The notes beneath the pieces are model-generated. The model ran no database searches. It was not told where the DNA came from and worked only from the letters and a program-made list of their open reading frames with translations. The translations under genes and the position numbers were made by a program. DNA of 64,000 bases, taken from contig DXEG01000036.1 of assembly GCA_019115125.1 (NCBI GenBank), positions 62,001 to 126,000 on the forward strand, read 5' to 3'. Below are positions 25,452 to 35,300 of the stretch, piece after piece (position 1 is the stretch's first letter; each line of letters opens with the position of its first letter). This stretch comes from Candidatus Blautia faecipullorum. GTDB taxonomy: Bacteria > Bacillota > Clostridia > Lachnospirales > Lachnospiraceae.

Positions 25452-26330
25452 ATGAAGGATTATATAGTGAGAGCAACAGCGGCGGGAAGCCAGGTAAGGG
25501 CCTTTGCCGCAGTAACTACAGAGACTGTGGAGACAGCCAGGAAGGCCCACAATACCAGTCCGGTGGCGACGGCCGCTCTTGGGCGGCTTCTGACGGCAGG
25601 CGCCATGATGGGAGTGATGATGAAGGGAGAAAAGGATATCCTGACCCTTCAGGTCAGGGCGGACGGTCCCCTTCAGGGGATCACTGTGACGGCGGACTCC
25701 GGCGGCAGAGTAAAGGGCTATGTGGGGAACCCGGAGGTCCTTATCCCGGCCAACGAAAAAGGAAAGCTGGATGTTTCCGGAGCAGTGGGAAACGGAATTA
25801 TAAACGTGATCAAGGACATGGGACTGAAAGAACCTTATTCCGGTCAGGTGGCGCTTCAGACAGGAGAGATCGCGGAGGATCTGACCTATTATTTTGCCGT
25901 CAGCGAGCAGGTTCCCTCCGCCGTGGGTCTTGGGGTGCTGATGAATAAAGATAATACGGTCCGTCAGGCGGGGGGCTTTATTATACAGGTGATGCCCTTC
26001 GCCGAGGAAAGTACCATAGAAAAGCTGGAGGAAAACGTGCGGAAGCTGACATCTGTGACGACTCTTCTGGAGGAAGGACACACGCCGGAAAGCCTTCTGG
26101 AGAAGGTTCTCGAGGGCTTTGATATAGAGATCACGGATCAGATTTCTACGGAATTTTACTGCAACTGCAGTAAGGAAAGAGTGGAGAAGGCTCTGATCAG
26201 CATCGGCAGAAAGGAGCTGAACCAGCTCATCCAGGAAGGAAAGCCGGCGGAGCTGAACTGTCATTTCTGCAATACCAATTATGAGTTCAGCGTGGAAGAG
26301 CTGAAAGAAATTCTCAGAAGATGCAAATAA
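25452..26330 (+). CDS. hslO: Hsp33 redox-regulated chaperonin
   Basis: A 292-residue Hsp33. The start at 25452 follows CAGGAGGAGTTT and gives the normal N-terminus MKDYIVRATAAGSQVRAFA; upstream in-frame sequence is an extension overlapping the methyltransferase gene. The zinc site that acts as redox switch is complete: C237-x-C239 and C270-x2-C273 (FYCNCSKERV and LNCHFCNT). Oxidation releases zinc and turns the protein into an ATP-independent holdase against unfolding during oxidative and heat stress. Sixteen bases separate it from nadE. Confidence 0.96.
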   Translation: MKDYIVRATAAGSQVRAFAAVTTETVETARKAHNTSPVATAALGRLLTAGAMMGVMMKGEKDILTLQVRADGPLQGITVTADSGGRVKGYVGNPEVLIPANEKGKLDVSGAVGNGIINVIKDMGLKEPYSGQVALQTGEIAEDLTYYFAVSEQVPSAVGLGVLMNKDNTVRQAGGFIIQVMPFAEESTIEKLEENVRKLTSVTTLLEEGHTPESLLEKVLEGFDIEITDQISTEFYCNCSKERVEKALISIGRKELNQLIQEGKPAELNCHFCNTNYEFSVEELKEILRRCK

Positions 26331-26346
26331 AAAGGAGAAAAGCGCC

Positions 26347-28329
26347 ATGAAAGACGGATTTATTAAAGTCAGCGCCGGAACGCCGGATGTACGGGTGGCG
26401 GACTGCGGATACAACGCCGGGAAGATCATCGAGATGGTCAGGGAGATGGAGAGCCGCGGAGCGAAGATAATGGTTTTTCCTGAGCTTTGCATCACGGCCT
26501 ACACCTGCGGAGATCTGTTCTGGCAGGAGAACCTGCTGGAGGAGGCGAAAGCCCAGCTTGTTCGTATTGCCCGGGAAACGAGGGACACGGACGCGCTGAT
26601 CTTTGTGGGACTTCCTCTGGAATACAAAGGTAAGCTTTACAATGTGGCCGCCGGTCTCAGCGGAGGAGAGATCCTGGGATTTGTGCCAAAGATCCACATT
26701 CCGAATTACAATGAGTTTTATGAGGGACGGTACTTTACCTCCGGCGGGGACGCGGAGGGTACCGTATGTTTAAGGGCTGAGAAGGAAAATAGCTCTTCGG
26801 ACGGCGCCGTACCCGCAGAAGAATACGAAATACCCTTCGGCACAAGACTCCTTTTTACCTGCCCGGAATTTCCAAGGCTTCTTGTGGCGGCGGAGATCTG
26901 TGAGGATCTCTGGGTACCTTCTCCGCCAAGCTCGGCCCACGCCTATCATGGCGCGAATCTTATTGTGAATCTTTCCGCCAGCGACGAGGTGGTGGGAAAG
27001 GATTCTTACAGGAAGAGCCTTGTGAGCGGCCAGTCCGCGAGACTTCTGTGCGGATATGTGTACGCCACGGCCGGGGAAGGGGAGTCTACCCAGGATGTTG
27101 TTTACGGCGGACAGAATATGATCGCGGAGAACGGGGTGATCCTGGCGGAGAGCCGCAGATTCCAGAACGGGATTGTATACGGAGAGCTGGATATACAGAG
27201 GCTTGTAAATGAGCGGCGCAGAATGACTACCTGCCGCTTTGCCCCGGATAAAACAGAGGACAGTAAGGATGGCTACAGAAAGATCGTTTTCCACCTGAAA
27301 CAGACGGAAACAGTCCTTAGCAGAAAATTTGATTCCAGACCCTTCGTTCCGGGAGTCAGAGAAGAGAGAGACAGACGCTGCGACGAGATCCTGAATATCC
27401 AGGCAGTGGGACTGAAGAAGCGTCTGGCTCATATCCGCTGTCAGAATGTGGTGATCGGCCTTTCCGGCGGCCTGGATTCCACGCTGGCGCTTCTTGTGGC
27501 GGTGAGAGCCTTCGATATGCTGGGAATGGACCGGGCCAAGATCACGGCGGTCACCATGCCCTGCTTTGGCACCACGGACAGAACCTACCGGAACGCCTGC
27601 CAGCTTGCCAGATGTCTTGGGGCGGAGCTGAAGGAGGTGAACATCCGGGAGGCGGTGAGCCTTCATTTCAGGGATATCGGCCATGATCCCGAGGTTCACG
27701 ACGTGACCTACGAAAACGGACAGGCCAGAGAGAGAACCCAGATCCTGATGGATATCGCCAACCAGTCCGGCGGCATTGTTATCGGAACAGGAGACCTTTC
27801 GGAGCTGGCGCTGGGATGGGCCACCTACAACGGAGACCACATGTCCATGTACGCGGTCAACTGCTCCGTGCCGAAAACCCTTGTCCGTCATCTGGTCAGA
27901 TACTATGCGGACACCTGCGGAGATCAGAAGCTGAAGGAAATCCTTCTGGATATCCTGGATACTCCGGTGAGCCCGGAGCTGCTTCCGCCCAAGGACGGAG
28001 TGATCTCCCAGAAAACAGAAGATCTTGTGGGGCCCTATGAGCTTCATGACTTTTTCCTGTATTACATGCTGCGGTGGACCTTCCCGCCAAAAAAAATCTT
28101 CCGTATGGCGAAGCTTGCCTTTCAGGGAGAATACAGCGATGAAGTGATACTGAAATGGCTGAAGATTTTTTACCGGAGATTTTTTATGCAGCAGTTTAAG
28201 CGCTCCTGCCTGCCGGACGGACCCAAGGTAGGAAGCGTGGCCGTATCCCCGAGAGGCGATCTTAGGATGCCAAGCGACGCCTGCGCGGACCTGTGGCTTG
28301 GGGAGCTGGACGAAATCCAGTGCCGGTAA
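26347..28329 (+). CDS. nadE: Glutamine-dependent NAD+ synthetase
   Basis: A 660-residue two-domain enzyme that turns deamido-NAD into NAD with ATP and glutamine, the last step of NAD synthesis. The N-terminal nitrilase-type glutaminase has the Glu-Lys-Cys triad visible in FPELCITAYT, VPKIHIPNYNEFYE and AAEICEDLW. The C-terminal synthetase has the PP-loop GLSGGLDSTLAL (about residues 371-382) and a GTGDLSELALGW segment. Length is normal for the long glutamine-dependent form. AAAAGGAGAAAAGCGCC precedes the ATG. Last gene of the methyltransferase-hslO-nadE unit. Confidence 0.97.
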   Translation: MKDGFIKVSAGTPDVRVADCGYNAGKIIEMVREMESRGAKIMVFPELCITAYTCGDLFWQENLLEEAKAQLVRIARETRDTDALIFVGLPLEYKGKLYNVAAGLSGGEILGFVPKIHIPNYNEFYEGRYFTSGGDAEGTVCLRAEKENSSSDGAVPAEEYEIPFGTRLLFTCPEFPRLLVAAEICEDLWVPSPPSSAHAYHGANLIVNLSASDEVVGKDSYRKSLVSGQSARLLCGYVYATAGEGESTQDVVYGGQNMIAENGVILAESRRFQNGIVYGELDIQRLVNERRRMTTCRFAPDKTEDSKDGYRKIVFHLKQTETVLSRKFDSRPFVPGVREERDRRCDEILNIQAVGLKKRLAHIRCQNVVIGLSGGLDSTLALLVAVRAFDMLGMDRAKITAVTMPCFGTTDRTYRNACQLARCLGAELKEVNIREAVSLHFRDIGHDPEVHDVTYENGQARERTQILMDIANQSGGIVIGTGDLSELALGWATYNGDHMSMYAVNCSVPKTLVRHLVRYYADTCGDQKLKEILLDILDTPVSPELLPPKDGVISQKTEDLVGPYELHDFFLYYMLRWTFPPKKIFRMAKLAFQGEYSDEVILKWLKIFYRRFFMQQFKRSCLPDGPKVGSVAVSPRGDLRMPSDACADLWLGELDEIQCR

Positions 28330-28364
28330 GGAGATTACCGGGAAAAGGAAAGGTTTATTTAAAT

Positions 28365-28401
28365 AGAAAGCCCGGCAGGAATTATTCTGTCCGGGCTTTC
28401 T
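28365..28401. terminator. Bidirectional terminator between nadE and the FMN-binding-like gene
   Basis: AGAAAGCCCGG (28365-28375) pairs with CCGGGCTTTCT (28391-28401). It serves nadE on the plus strand and contains the stop codon of the minus-strand gene; on the minus strand it is followed by the U-rich ATTTAAAT. Confidence 0.8.
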
Positions 28402-28819
28402 CCAGAGCAGACTCAATTGCGTTGATCAGCATCATGGAGGTATATTTCTGATCGCTGGAATACTGGAGGTCTTCCAGGGACTGCGTGGAATAAATCTGGC
28501 TTGCCAGAGAATCCAGGGCGGGCTCCACCAGCGGGAACATAGCCGCCGTGGTTTCGCTGAGGTTGTTCAGCCGGATGGACTGTATCCGGTCGGCATCCAC
28601 GGTTACTTCCACATCAAAGTTATTGTTGTTCAGATCAATGGAGGTCCGGTAGATTCCGGGTATGTATACATCCGGGGCGTCGGTAGACGCCGTCATGGAT
28701 TTTCCGGGTCCGAACATAAAGAACATCAGAACTCCGAGGATCACCAGAAAAAGCAGAAAGATACCGGTATAGATGATTTCTTTCATATGCAGGACAACAA
28801 TCTTTGTTTTGGAACTCAT
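28382..28819 (-). CDS. Membrane-anchored FMN-binding-like protein
   Basis: A 145-residue protein with one N-terminal membrane helix (IYTGIFLLFLVILGVLMFFMF, residues about 15-35) and an outward domain. That domain (DVEVTVDADRIQSIRLNNLSE, then a stretch ending KYTSMMLINAIESALEKA) follows the secondary pattern of FMN_bind domains, where the flavin is attached at an SGAT(Y)TS motif. Here the motif reads SSDQKYTS, so the usual flavin attachment is doubtful. AGGAGGCGCGTACC precedes the start on the minus strand. Divergent to addB. A possible electron-carrier relative or a structural derivative; function unproven. Confidence 0.65.
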   Translation of the reverse strand: MSSKTKIVVLHMKEIIYTGIFLLFLVILGVLMFFMFGPGKSMTASTDAPDVYIPGIYRTSIDLNNNNFDVEVTVDADRIQSIRLNNLSETTAAMFPLVEPALDSLASQIYSTQSLEDLQYSSDQKYTSMMLINAIESALEKARTE

Positions 28820-29004
28820 GGTACGCGCCTCCTGATTTACTGCCGGTATCTGCGGGTGAGCAGAAAGACAGTGGAATATTCTCCATATATCTTATTAAGG
28901 GAGAGCGCTTTTTATGAATGAAATATTTATCTTTTCCGCCCGCGGGCGATGAGATCTGCGGACATGCGGGAGAAATGTGATTTTTTATCTTTTGGGAGGA
29001 GATT

Positions 29005-32000
29005 ATGTCGCTTCGCTTTATAATCGGCAATTCCGGCGCGGGGAAATCCTGGGCGGCCTTTTCACACATGATCGGGGAGGCGCGGAAGCATCCGGAGACC
29101 ATGTATTATGTGATCGTACCGGAGCAGTTTACCATGCAGACCCAGAAAACCCTGGTGGAAATGCACCCTGACAGGGGAATCCTGAATATCGACGTACTGA
29201 GCTTTGACCGTCTGGCCTACCGTGTCTTCGAGGAGGTGGGTGGGGACACCCGGGGCGTTCTGGAGGAAACCGGAAAAAACATGGTCCTTCAGAAGCTGGT
29301 CCAGAGCCGCCGGAAGGAGCTTGTGTATCTGAAAAGCCAGATGAAAAAGCCGGGATATCTGGATGAGGTCAAATCCCTGATCTCTGAATTTATGCAGTAT
29401 GATATCAGCGATGAAGAGCTGGGCAAAATGCTTGAAAAAACAAAGGACAGAACGCTCCTGGAGATGAAGCTCAGGGACGTTTCGGTACTGTACCGGGCCT
29501 TCCGGGAATATCTTTCCGGCCATTATATGACCGGGGAGGAGGTTCTGGAGGTGCTTGTAAAAGAGCTTCCGTTTTCCGTAAAGCTGAAAAACAGCGTCAT
29601 GCTGCTGGACGGCTTTACCGGCTTCACCCCGGTGCAGATAAAGGTGATCCGGGAGCTGCTGGCCGTATGCCGGGAGATTTCGGTGACCGTTACCATGGAT
29701 GTGCGGGAGCCTTTTGTGGGAAAGGAAAAGCCTCATCAGCTTTTCTATATGAGCCATAAAATGATCCGCACCCTTTCCGGGCTGACGAAGGATATAGAGG
29801 AGCCTGTCTGGATAAAACCCGGCAATTCCTCCCGTTTCGCAAAGGCTCCGGCTCTTGCCTTCCTGGAGCAGAATCTTTTCCGATACCGGAGAGAGGTATA
29901 CAAAAAAGACCAGGAGGAGATTTCCATATTCTGTGCGGGAAGCCCAAAAAAGGAGATGGAGGAGGCCGCCAGGAGGATCGCCCGTCTTGTGCGGGAGAAG
30001 GGATACCGGTACGGCGAGATCGCTGTGATCACCGGAGATCTGGAGGAATACGGCGCCGTTGCCCGTCAGGTGTTCCAGGCGTCGGGTATTCCCTTCTTTA
30101 TAGATGAAAAACATTCGATCCTGATGAATCCATTTGTGGAATACGTCCGGGCGGTTCTGGAAATGACGGCCCAGGGCTTCACCTATGAGAGTGTATTTCG
30201 TTATCTCAGGTGCGGAATGTCGGACATTACCCGGGAGGAAGCGGACTGGCTGGAAAATTATGTGGTGGCCCTGGGCATCAGAGGCTATTCCGCCTGGAAG
30301 GACCGTTGGGTGCGGATCTACCGGGGGATGAAGGAGGATTCCATTCTTGAGCTGAACAGCGTCCGGGAACGTTTTGTTGAGGAAATCCGGGAGCTGGCGG
30401 AGGGATTTTCGGGAGGAAAGAAAACCGTGGAACAATACTGCCGCTGTCTCTATGGGTTTATTGTCAGAAGCGATATTCAGAAAAAGCTGAAAAAACAGGA
30501 GGAGATTTTCAGAGCCCGGGGAGAAAAAGCCATGGAAAAGGAATACGCCCAGATTTACGGCATCGTTATGGAGCTTATGAATAAGATGGTGGAAATTCTG
30601 GGCGATGAGGAGGTTACGGCGGAAGAATTCCGTCAGATCCTGGAAACAGGGATGACCCAGGCAAAGGTGGCTCTGATCCCTCCCAGTATGGATCAGGTTC
30701 TTGTGGGAGATATGGAGAGAACCCGTCTGAAAGACGTGAGGGCTCTGTTTTTCGTTGGGGTGAATGAGGGCAGTATCCCCAAAAACAAGGACAGCGGAGG
30801 GATCCTGACGGAGATGGACCGGGAATTTTTCCAGGAAGAGGGCGTGGAGCTGGCTCCGGGCCCAAAAGAGCTGATGAACATGCAGCGTTTTTATCTCTAT
30901 CTGAATCTTACAAAGCCAGGGGAATATCTCTGTCTCTCCTACAGCCATTCCAACGCGAAGGGCGAGGCCTCCGGTCCCGCTTATCTGATCCATACGGTTT
31001 TGAGACTGTATCCGGGACTTTCTGTATCTGAGGCGGGAGAGCAGGAGCTTGGGCTTCTGGAAACGCCTGATACAGGCATGGATTATTTTCTGGAGAGGAT
31101 CGGGGATCAGGAAAGCAGAGAGGATAACCGGACTTTTCAGGAGCTTTATAGCTGGTATCTGCGGAGCCCCGCGTACCATGACAGGATAGAGCGGCTGACA
31201 GAGGCGGCTTTTCTCAGGAAGCCCGCGGACCGTATCAGTGAAAGTGTGGCCCGGGTGCTGTACGGAGAGGTTTCCCCCCACAGCGCCACCCGTCTGGAGC
31301 GGTACGCGGCCTGCGCCTTCGCTCATTTTCTGCGCTACGGACTGGCTGTGACGGAACGGGCGGAATACGAATTCAGGGCTATGGATATGGGAAACGTGAT
31401 CCATCAGTCTCTGGAGGAGTTCGCGGCCGAGGTGAGAAAAAGAGGACTGAACTGGAGTACTCTCGACGCGGAGGAGCGGGATGAGATCGCGGAGGAATGT
31501 CTGGCCAGAGTGGCGGCGGACTATGGGAACACTATTCTCAAAAGCAGCGCCAGAAACCTGTATATGATCGAGAGGACCGCGAGGATCCTAAAGAGGACGG
31601 TCTGGGCTCTTCAGGGACAGTTAAAGCAGGGAGAGTTCCAGCCGGAGGGCTTCGAGGTATCGATCGGCGGAGGAAGGATCGACCGTATGGACGTACTGAA
31701 GGAGGACAACCGGGTTTATGTGAAAATCATTGATTATAAAACAGGAAACACCTCCTTTGATCTGGTAAGCCTTTATCACGGGCTTCAGCTTCAGCTTGTG
31801 GTATATATGGACGCGGCAGTCCAGGCAGAGCAGAGAAAGCATCCGGACTGTCAGGTGGAGCCTGCGGGAATTTTTTATTATAATGTGAAGGATCCCATGA
31901 TCCAGTCCAGTATGGAGGCAGATATGGAGACTGTGGACGCGAAGCTTTTAAAGGAACTGAAGATGAACGGGCTTCTTGCCGCGGATTCCGGACTGATCCA

Positions 32001-32325
32001 AAAAATGGACAGTACCCTTGCTTCTCTTCCCGTATCCTACAATAAGGACGGAAGCTTCCGCAAAAATTCATCTGTGGCTACCAGAGAACAATTCCGGCTT
32101 CTGAATTCCTATGTAAAAAAGAAGATTTCAGACATACGCGGGGAAATTCTTTCCGGGGACGCGGAGGTGTCTCCCTATGAGCTGGGAAAGAAAAACGCCT
32201 GCGCCTACTGCCCCTATCAGGGGGCCTGCGGTTTTGACAAAAAGATCCCCGGCTATGAGTACAGGAGACTGAAGCAGTTCGGAGATGAGGAGCTGTGGAA
32301 AGCTATGGAAAGGGAGGTGCGCTGA
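29005..32325 (+). CDS. addB: AddB subunit of the AddAB helicase-nuclease
   Basis: An 1106-residue protein. Walker A is near the N-terminus (GNSGAGKSWAAF), the inactive-helicase core fills the middle, and the C-terminal RecB-family nuclease carries the KIIDYKTGNT motif. The four iron-sulfur Cys are present: C770 and C1066-x2-C1069-x5-C1075, the spacing seen in Bacillus AddB. AddAB resects double-strand breaks up to a Chi site and degrades foreign linear DNA. GGGAGGAGATT precedes the ATG; one base separates it from addA, so the two are coupled. Confidence 0.97.
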   Translation: MSLRFIIGNSGAGKSWAAFSHMIGEARKHPETMYYVIVPEQFTMQTQKTLVEMHPDRGILNIDVLSFDRLAYRVFEEVGGDTRGVLEETGKNMVLQKLVQSRRKELVYLKSQMKKPGYLDEVKSLISEFMQYDISDEELGKMLEKTKDRTLLEMKLRDVSVLYRAFREYLSGHYMTGEEVLEVLVKELPFSVKLKNSVMLLDGFTGFTPVQIKVIRELLAVCREISVTVTMDVREPFVGKEKPHQLFYMSHKMIRTLSGLTKDIEEPVWIKPGNSSRFAKAPALAFLEQNLFRYRREVYKKDQEEISIFCAGSPKKEMEEAARRIARLVREKGYRYGEIAVITGDLEEYGAVARQVFQASGIPFFIDEKHSILMNPFVEYVRAVLEMTAQGFTYESVFRYLRCGMSDITREEADWLENYVVALGIRGYSAWKDRWVRIYRGMKEDSILELNSVRERFVEEIRELAEGFSGGKKTVEQYCRCLYGFIVRSDIQKKLKKQEEIFRARGEKAMEKEYAQIYGIVMELMNKMVEILGDEEVTAEEFRQILETGMTQAKVALIPPSMDQVLVGDMERTRLKDVRALFFVGVNEGSIPKNKDSGGILTEMDREFFQEEGVELAPGPKELMNMQRFYLYLNLTKPGEYLCLSYSHSNAKGEASGPAYLIHTVLRLYPGLSVSEAGEQELGLLETPDTGMDYFLERIGDQESREDNRTFQELYSWYLRSPAYHDRIERLTEAAFLRKPADRISESVARVLYGEVSPHSATRLERYAACAFAHFLRYGLAVTERAEYEFRAMDMGNVIHQSLEEFAAEVRKRGLNWSTLDAEERDEIAEECLARVAADYGNTILKSSARNLYMIERTARILKRTVWALQGQLKQGEFQPEGFEVSIGGGRIDRMDVLKEDNRVYVKIIDYKTGNTSFDLVSLYHGLQLQLVVYMDAAVQAEQRKHPDCQVEPAGIFYYNVKDPMIQSSMEADMETVDAKLLKELKMNGLLAADSGLIQKMDSTLASLPVSYNKDGSFRKNSSVATREQFRLLNSYVKKKISDIRGEILSGDAEVSPYELGKKNACAYCPYQGACGFDKKIPGYEYRRLKQFGDEELWKAMEREVR

Positions 32326-32326
32326 G

Positions 32327-35300
32327 ATGGGCGTGAAATGGACGGAGGAGCAGCAGAAGGTGATCTCTCTCAGGAACCGGAATATTCTTGTCTCCGCGGC
32401 CGCCGGCTCCGGAAAAACCGCTGTTCTGGTACAGAGGATCCTCAGTAAGATCATGGACCGGGAGCATCCTGTGGATATTGACCGGATGCTGATCATGACC
32501 TTTACGAGAGCCGCGGCAGGAGAGATGCGGGAGCGGATCGAGGCGGCGTTGGAACAGGCTTTGTACGAAGATCCGGACAACGAACACCTGCAGCGTCAGA
32601 TGACGCTGATCCACACGGCGCAGATCACTACCATAGACGGCTTCTGCTCCTATATCATCCGCAACTATTTTCATATGATCGGTTTGGATCCGGGCTTCCG
32701 CACCGCGGAGGAAGGCGAGCTGAAGCTTCTGCGGGAGGACGTGATGAAGGAGCTTCTGGAGGACGCTTACCAGAAAAAAGACAAGAAGTTTACCGAGCTG
32801 GTGGAATGTTACGCCTCCGGCAAAACAGACGACGGGATCCGGGAAATGGTATTCCGGCTGTATGACGCGGCCATGAGTCATCCTTTTCCGGAGGAATGGC
32901 TGTCCGGGTGTCTGGAGTCCTACCGGGCGGACAGTATTGAAAAATTAAGAGAGCAGGAATGGATGCGGCTTTTGTGGGAGACCGCTGCGGAGGAGCTGAC
33001 CCAGGCGGAGGAGCTGGCCGAGGAGGCTGTCTCCGTCTGCCGGGAGCAGGGAGGCCCGTATCTTTATGAGGAGGCCCTCAACAGTGATCTTCTTCTGATC
33101 TCCCAGGCAAAAAAGACCGCCGGGGAGAAGGATTATGATAAAATGGCGGAGCTTCTGGCAGGTCTTTCCTTCGCCAGGCTGTCCGGGAAAAAACAGCCTG
33201 AGGCTGACGAGACAAAAAAGGAGCTGGTGAAGTCTCTGCGTGAGGAGGAGAAAACCATTCTCAAGGAATTGTCCGCCCGCTGTTTCTGCTGGCGGGAGGA
33301 ATCCCTTCTGGCTCTGCTTGCTGTCTGCAGAAAGCCTATGGAAAGTCTGGTGGAGCTGACCCTTGATTTCCAGAAACGGTTTTCAGAGAAGAAGCGCGCC
33401 AAAAATCTTCTGGATTTTACGGATATGGAGCATTTTGCCCTGGAGATCCTGATCCGGAAGGAGGGGGAGACTCTGACACCCACTCAGGCCGCCAGGGAGC
33501 TCTCGGAGAAGTACGACGAGGTGCTCATAGACGAGTACCAGGACAGCAACTTTGTCCAGGAAATGATCGCATCCATGGTTTCCGGCTGGGCCGGAGGACG
33601 GAAAAATATTTTTATGGTGGGGGACGTCAAGCAGAGCATCTACCGGTTCCGTCTTGCCAGACCGGAGCTTTTTATGGAAAAATATAAATCCTATTCTGTG
33701 GAGGACGGTGAGGAGCAGAGGATAGACCTCCACAAGAATTTCCGCAGCCGTCCCCAGGTACTGGAAAGCGTCAATTATATTTTTCGGCGTATCATGGGGG
33801 AGGATCTGGGCGGCATCACCTACGACAGCAGCAGCGCCCTCTATCCGGGAGCGGCTTTCCCTGAAGGGGGACGAAAGGAATTCCAGAAAACAGAGCTCCT
33901 TCTGGTGGAAAAGGACGGGGAGGAGCTGGAGGAGGAGAAGGGCGGACAGACCGTACAGGAGCTGGAGGCTCTCGCCATCGCCCAGGAGATCCAGAGGATC
34001 GTGGGAAGGGAAGAGATTGTGGATAAAGAAACCGGAAGCTATCGGAAGGCAGAGTATGGGGACATCGTAATTCTGCTCCGCACTGCCAGCGGATGGGCGG
34101 AGCCCTTTTCCCAGGTATTGGCCTCCAAAGGGATCCCGGCATATACGGCCTCCAGAACAGGGTACTTCTCCGCGGTGGAGGTAGTGACGCTTCTGAACTA
34201 TCTTAGAGTGTGCGATAATCCCCTGCAGGATATTCCCCTGGCCGGAGTGCTGCGTTCGCCCATAGGCGGCTGTACCTCCCAGGAGCTGGCTATGGTGCGC
34301 GGCGAGTATCCTAAGGGCCTCCTCTATGAAAGCGTCCGCGCTTACGCGGGGGACGGACAGCTTGCGCTTTTCCCCGGGGAGGATGAAAAAGAGCGTCTCA
34401 GGACGAAGCTGCGGAGCTTTCTGGAGCAGCTTCAAAAGGCGCGGGATATGGCCCCCTACACGCCGATCCATCAGTTGATCCAGTATATCCTCAAAAGCAC
34501 CGGATACGAGGAATACGCGAGAGCTCTTCCCGGCGGAAGCCAGAGAGGTGCCAATCTCCACATGCTGGTGGAAAAAGCCATGGATTATGAAAAAACAAGC
34601 TACAGAGGCCTGTTTAATTTCGTCCGCTATATCGAGAGCCTGCAGAAATATGAGGTGGATTTTGGAGAGGTGAATCTGGCCGGAGCGGGAAGCGGCTCTG
34701 TGCAGATCATGACTGTCCATAAGAGCAAGGGCCTGGAGTTTCCCGTTGTTTTCGCGGCGGGGATGGGGAAGCAGTTTAATTTCCAGGATATGAATGACAG
34801 GTTGCTGCTGCATCCCGATCTGGGACTGGGCGCGGACGCGGTTTTTTCCAAAAAACGGCTGATCCTTCCCACTCTGCCGAAGCAGATGATCCGCAGAGAG
34901 CTGAAAAGGGAAAGCCTCGGGGAGGAGCTGAGAGTCCTCTACGTGGCCCTCACCCGGGCAAAGGAGAAGCTGTATATCACAGGAACTATCAGTAAGATAG
35001 AAAAGCAGGCGGCGTCTCTCTCCCGGTTCCGTAACAGGGGGGAAGCCCTTCTTCCTCTGGGCCTGAGAGCCGGAGGACGCAGCTTCTGGTCCTATATCCT
35101 TCCCGCGCTGGCGGGACACAGCGCCATGGTTCCGCTGTACCGGGAAAACGGAATCCCTGTATCAGAGAAGGACTGCACAGACGGAGAGGCGGAATTCAAA
35201 ATACGGAGGATTACCGCCGCCGGGCTCCTGCAGGAGGAAGTGGTGGATCTGTCCGGCGCCCAGATGCAGGAAGAGCTTCTGAAAAACTGGGATTGTGAAA

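Noticed and set aside
26770-28416. 548-residue minus-strand ORF over nadE
   Set aside because: Antisense to nadE, which has all glutaminase and synthetase motifs.
29062-31404. 780-residue minus-strand ORF inside addB
   Set aside because: Antisense to a well-recognised AddB with intact motifs; no ribosome site, repeated His/Leu/Pro composition typical of a shadow frame.
33383-35119. 578-residue minus-strand ORF inside addA
   Set aside because: Same reason: antisense to intact helicase and nuclease motifs of AddA.
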